From JBFMEX01 sp040752215 (GTDB lineage: Bacteria > Pseudomonadota > Alphaproteobacteria > Rhizobiales > Hyphomicrobiaceae): DNA of 17,194 nt. Location: NCBI GenBank assembly GCA_040752215.1, contig JBFMEX010000089.1:1-17194 (forward strand). The letters are read 5' to 3'. Under the pieces are notes generated by a model. It ran no database searches. It had not been told where the DNA came from and saw only the letters and a program-made list of their open reading frames with translations. Below are positions 14,796-17,194 of this stretch, one piece after another. Numbering within the stretch: the first letter of the stretch is position 1; every line of letters starts with the position of its first letter. Both the position numbers and the translations under genes were made by a program.

Positions 14796-14963
14796 ATGCA
14801 GAAGATCGTCGCGCGCTTCCTGAAGGACGAGTCGGGCGCCACCGCTATCGAGTACGGCCTGATCGCCGCGCTGATCAGCGTCGTCATCATCACGACCGTC
14901 ACCAGCGTCGGCGGCAACCTCGACGCGGTCTTCCAGACCATCGACGCCGCCCTGACGAACTAA
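14796..14963 (+). CDS. flp: Flp-type major pilin 1 (55 aa)
   Basis: The structural subunit of the Tad/type IVc pilus. Leader residues 1-14 (ending ESG) precede the processing site G14|ATAIEY with E19 and Y20, the Flp motif. A single hydrophobic helix (about 21-38) follows, then the tail GGNLDAVFQTIDAALTN. The mature subunit would be about 41 residues, typical for Flp. GGGAGAGAG stands 5 bases before the ATG, a strong ribosome binding site fitting high expression. It is followed 16 bases after the stop by a perfect 11-bp hairpin. It is homologous to the second pilin at 15294-15458 (31 of 54 aligned residues identical, nearly all in the mature part). Also known as pilA in Caulobacter. Confidence 0.95.
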   Translation: MQKIVARFLKDESGATAIEYGLIAALISVVIITTVTSVGGNLDAVFQTIDAALTN

Positions 14964-14978
14964 TCCTGCTGACCTCCC

Positions 14979-15004
14979 GCAGGGTCGCCCCTCGGCGACC
15001 CTGC
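14979..15004 (+). terminator. Perfect 11-bp hairpin after flp1
   Basis: GCAGGGTCGCC and GGCGACCCTGC pair perfectly around the loop CCTC, starting 16 bases after the flp1 stop. No T-run follows. It is the strongest hairpin I found in the window and should either terminate or protect the 3' end of the short pilin mRNA. The rest of the gap to 15293 shows no convincing gene. Confidence 0.7.
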
Positions 15005-15293
15005 TCGGCGGATCATGGATTGGGTCATGCGAGGCCGTCAGGCAAAGCCTGGCGGCATTCGCATTTCTGGAGTGATCAGCTCGCGCGTAAACGTTTTCCA
15101 GGCGGGCTCGCCGATCACGGAACGCTCCGCTAGCGCCCTGTTCGGCATGCGCAATTCATTCACCTCGATCGACCCGCAGGCCGCGCAAGACGGCGGCTCA
15201 GAGCCTTGCATTAACGGATTGGATAAGGGGCGCCTGCTAGGGTGAGATCCTGACGGTCGCGCATCGGCCCCCCCTAACGAAAGGCCCCGTGTC

Positions 15294-15458
15294 TTGCGTA
15301 CTTTGCTGAAACGGCTTGCTCAGTCGAACGATGGCGCTACCGCCATCGAATATGCATTGATCGCGTCCTTCATCGGCATCGTGATCGTGGCCACAATCAC
15401 CAGCGTCGGCGGCAATCTCGATGCGATCTTCCAGGTGGTCGACGCGGCGCTGAACTGA
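15294..15458 (+). CDS. Flp-type pilin 2 (54 aa, TTG start)
   Basis: A second Flp pilin in tandem. The leader MRTLLKRLAQSND precedes G14|ATAIEY with E19, at the same residue numbers as Flp1. The hydrophobic helix (about 21-37) and the tail SVGGNLDAIFQVVDAALN follow. The mature part shares about 28 of 40 positions with Flp1, whereas the leader shares only three of 14. The only workable start is a TTG at 15294, with AAGG nine bases upstream; the GTG at 15290 runs into a stop in its own frame. The weak start suggests lower translation than Flp1. It could be a minor or conditionally used pilin. A single-gene duplication followed by divergence is the simplest origin. Confidence 0.88.
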   Translation: MRTLLKRLAQSNDGATAIEYALIASFIGIVIVATITSVGGNLDAIFQVVDAALN

Positions 15459-15474
15459 TTCGGCGCCTCGCCGG

Positions 15475-15489
15475 TTAAGCGATCGTTTA
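15475..15489 (+). promoter_or_regulatory. CtrA-like box upstream of cpaA
   Basis: TTAA-GCGATCG-TTTA matches TTAA-N7-TTAA with one mismatch and lies 58 bases before the cpaA ATG. It also contains the small palindrome CGATCG at its centre. Confidence 0.42.
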
Positions 15490-15547
15490 CCCTGTCCGCC
15501 GACAATCGGCCGCGCCGACTTCTCGCCTCGGCTGAGCGGAGCTGGTC

Positions 15548-16051
15548 ATGCTCGAGTACGCTTTCCTGTTGCTGTTTCCGGCGTCGATGGCCTACGCAGC
15601 AACCTCGGACCTGATGACGATGACGATCCCCAACAGGATCTCGCTCCTGTTGCTCGGCGGCTTCCTGCTGGCGGCACCTTTCGCCGGTCTCGACTGGCAG
15701 GCATTCGGCATGCATCTCGCCGCCGGCGCCCTGATGCTGGCCGTCGGCATCGTGCTGTTCGCACTTCGCGTCGTCGGTGGCGGCGATGCCAAGCTGATCG
15801 CCGCCGTCGCACTCTGGCTCGGTTTCGAGCACCTGCTGCCGTTCCTGATCGTGATGGCCTTCGTCGGCGGCGGGTTGGCAATCCTGCTCCTCGCCTACCG
15901 CCGATTTGTGCCGGCCGATCTGGCCGCATTGTCGAAATGGTCCGAGCGTCTCTACTCGCCGCGCACCGGCATCCCCTACGGCGTCGCGATCGCCGCAGCC
16001 GGCCTTTGGGTCTACCCGAAAACCCCTGTTTTCAGCGCATTTCTCGCCTGA
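15548..16051 (+). CDS. cpaA: Prepilin peptidase CpaA/TadV (A24 family)
   Basis: An inner-membrane aspartyl peptidase that removes the leader from Flp pilins and TadE-like pseudopilins. The 167-aa polytopic protein has the two catalytic aspartates of the family: D21 in SDLMTMTIPNR and D80 in the GGGDAK motif (the GxGD signature). It lacks the N-terminal methylase domain of PilD, as is normal for the short TadV/CpaA class. Four or more hydrophobic helices fill residues 1-125, and a last one lies near 145-157. GGAG stands 6 bases before the ATG at 15548. The substrates predicted from this window are the two Flp pilins and the two TadE-like proteins. cpaB follows after 136 bases with its own candidate promoter box. 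Confidence 0.94.
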   Translation: MLEYAFLLLFPASMAYAATSDLMTMTIPNRISLLLLGGFLLAAPFAGLDWQAFGMHLAAGALMLAVGIVLFALRVVGGGDAKLIAAVALWLGFEHLLPFLIVMAFVGGGLAILLLAYRRFVPADLAALSKWSERLYSPRTGIPYGVAIAAAGLWVYPKTPVFSAFLA

Positions 16052-16104
16052 CGCGCGTGGGCTTGGGGCCGACCGCCGAGCGCTCGCGCATTTTGCGACA
16101 CCGA

Positions 16105-16119
16105 TTAACTCGACATTGA
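16105..16119 (+). promoter_or_regulatory. CtrA-like box upstream of cpaB
   Basis: TTAA-CTCGACA-TTGA, followed by C as in the extended CtrA consensus, has one mismatch and ends 68 bases before the cpaB ATG. It overlaps a perfect TTGACA (16116-16121) and the palindrome GACAATTGTC (16118-16127). I see no matching -10 box at 17 bases. Confidence 0.42.
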
Positions 16120-16187
16120 CAATTGTCGCGCACACTCGGCCTCGAGATTGAGGTCGAGCCCTCGGCTTTGAAAGGACCGTTTGCGCG

Positions 16188-16994
16188 ATGAAGCGAGCAC
16201 AACTCATTGGCCTGTCGATTGCGGGCATCGCCGGCGTGGCGGCCTTCGTGGTCATGAAGGGCATCGTCAACAAGCCGCAGGCGACCAAGAAGGTCGAGGT
16301 CGAGGTCAACGCGACCGAGGTGCTCGTCGCGCGCACCGAGATCGGCCTTGGCCAGATCGCCAACGAGAGCCACTTCCGCTGGCAGAAGTGGCCGAGCGAG
16401 GCCACCTCTTCGAGCTTCATCACCAAGGCGCACGGCATGGGCAAGATGCGCGAGCTCACCGGCGCCATCGCGCGTGCTCCGATCCTCGCCGGCGAGCCGA
16501 TCACCTCGAACAAGCTGATCAAGGCCGGCCAGGGCGGCGTGCTCGCCGCGATCCTGCCGGCTGGCATGCGGGCGATCTCGGTCAAGATCAAGGAGGAGAC
16601 GGCAGCCGGTCGCCTGATCCTGCCGAACGACCGCGTCGACGTGATCCTGATCCGCAAGCTGCGCGGCCGCAGCGGCAGCGAGGAGCACGTCAGCGACACC
16701 CTGTTCCGCAACGTGCGCGTGCTCGCGCTCGGCCAGCAGATCGAGGCGAAGGAAGGCAAGAAGGCGGCCGACGGCAGCGCCAACACGGCGACGCTCGAGC
16801 TCGACTCGCGTCAATCGGAGCTGCTCGCGCTGGCGACCGCCATGGGTGACATCTCTCTCTCGCTCAGGAGCATCGCCGACCTCAATGCGGGCGTCGACGG
16901 GCCGACCTCCGGCGATGCCTTGAACAAGGAACGTGCCGGTTCCATCCGCGTGTTGCGTTACGGCGTCAAGTCGCGTGCCTACGGCGTGAATTGA
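16188..16994 (+). CDS. cpaB: Flp pilus assembly protein CpaB/RcpC
   Basis: A periplasmic, inner-membrane-anchored component of the Tad secretion channel. The 268-aa protein begins with a membrane anchor (about 5-25: LIGLSIAGIAGVAAFVVM). A SAF-type domain (about 42-105) follows, with TEVLVARTEIGLGQIANESHFRWQ-like features and the GEPITSNKLI segment. The RcpC/CpaB core (about 115-240) contains LPAGMRAISVKI, LPNDRVDVILIR, RNVRVLALGQQIE and TLELDSRQSELLALA. The length is typical of the family. AAAGGA precedes the ATG at 16188. A protein starting 39 bases after its stop is probably CpaC, giving the usual cpaB-cpaC order. The role in stabilising or regulating the secretin is known for RcpC; this copy has no unusual features. 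Confidence 0.94.
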   Translation: MKRAQLIGLSIAGIAGVAAFVVMKGIVNKPQATKKVEVEVNATEVLVARTEIGLGQIANESHFRWQKWPSEATSSSFITKAHGMGKMRELTGAIARAPILAGEPITSNKLIKAGQGGVLAAILPAGMRAISVKIKEETAAGRLILPNDRVDVILIRKLRGRSGSEEHVSDTLFRNVRVLALGQQIEAKEGKKAADGSANTATLELDSRQSELLALATAMGDISLSLRSIADLNAGVDGPTSGDALNKERAGSIRVLRYGVKSRAYGVN

Positions 16995-17033
16995 GTGCGT
17001 CTCAACGTACCTCGGCGGAAGGCAAGAAATCCT

Positions 17034-17194
17034 ATGGACAGAATGACGGTATTCCTCCATCGCAGCGCGCTCGGCGGGCTCGCGGGAATTGCGCTCGCTG
17101 CCTTCATCGGCGGTGCTGCAGGCGAGGCGGCGGCTCAGTTCAAGGGCTCGACCTACCGCGACGCGCGCCCCCCGAGGGCGCGCCCCCCCGGGGA
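17034..17194 (+). CDS. cpaC: Truncated start of a secreted protein, probably secretin CpaC/RcpA
   Basis: An open frame from ATG 17034 (or 17043) runs off the window. It encodes a signal peptide: a basic start, a hydrophobic stretch LGGLAGIALAAFIGG, and a likely cut near AAA before QFKGSTYRD. No secretin domain is visible in the 53 residues available, so the CpaC call rests on position: it follows cpaB by 39 bases, where cpaC normally lies. GGAAGG is 11 bases upstream. The last 30 or so bases are C/G-only and palindromic, so the final residues (ARPPRARPPG) may be sequence error rather than protein. Confidence 0.6.
   Translation, partial: MDRMTVFLHRSALGGLAGIALAAFIGGAAGEAAAQFKGSTYRDARPPRARPPG
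17163..17183. repeat. GC palindrome at the right edge
   Basis: GCGCGCCC and GGGCGCGC pair around CCCGA, followed by a run of seven C and GGGG. It lies inside the truncated last frame. It may be a genuine hard-to-sequence hairpin that broke the assembly, or an assembly artefact. Confidence 0.4.

Noticed and set aside
15211..15225. TTAA-N7-GATA upstream of flp2 as a fifth CtrA box
   Set aside because: The second half matches only one of four bases.
15015..15245. 76-codon open frame between the two Flp pilins
   Set aside because: No convincing ribosome binding site, no hydrophobic or Flp-like motif, and atypical composition; probably untranslated spacer.

Overview
The window is strongly GC-rich (roughly two thirds G+C by eye). 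Every gene I can recognise fits an alphaproteobacterium, probably Hyphomicrobiales-like: a Tad/Flp pilus locus of the flp-cpaA-cpaB-cpaC type, a QmcA/NfeD pair, a ferrochelatase and a secreted RNase T2. I see no rRNA, tRNA, CRISPR array, insertion sequence or phage gene. Both ends look like contig edges with GC-only low-complexity sequence.

Layout. Positions 1-250 hold three palindromes and no supported gene. A minus-strand block (251-3876) carries two uncharacterised small proteins, a secreted RNase T2 and an M20 metallopeptidase. A plus-strand block (4041-9331) carries ferrochelatase (hemH), a 787-residue pseudokinase/transmembrane/beta-rich/TIR fusion protein, then the stomatin-like protein QmcA and its NfeD partner. 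A cation diffusion facilitator (minus, 9355-10254), a YdjM-type membrane protein (plus, 10458-11291) and a TetR-family regulator with a WHG-type C-terminus (minus, 11356-11970) follow.

From 12162 to the right edge lies a Tad (tight adherence) type IVc pilus island. On the minus strand are a stand-alone CpaC/RcpA N-terminal-domain protein and two TadE/TadG-like pseudopilins. On the plus strand are two tandem Flp pilins (55 and 54 aa, the second with a TTG start), prepilin peptidase CpaA, CpaB and the truncated start of a signal-peptide protein that is probably secretin CpaC. CpaA should process both Flp pilins and both TadE-like proteins, all of which carry the G|xxxxE(F/Y) site. CpaB, the stand-alone N-domain protein and CpaC belong to the periplasmic/outer-membrane channel. 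ATPases and inner-membrane platform genes (cpaE, cpaF, tadB, tadC) are not in view and probably lie beyond the right edge.

The two most interesting observations are these. (1) The pseudokinase-TM-TIR fusion at 5190-7553 has lost the glycine-rich loop, the VAIK lysine and the HRD aspartate, but its TIR domain keeps the glutamate expected of NAD-cleaving TIRs. It looks like a sensor/effector protein of unknown trigger. (2) Four of the pilus promoters each carry a one-mismatch match to the CtrA box TTAA-N7-TTAA, which suggests cell-cycle control of this Tad locus.
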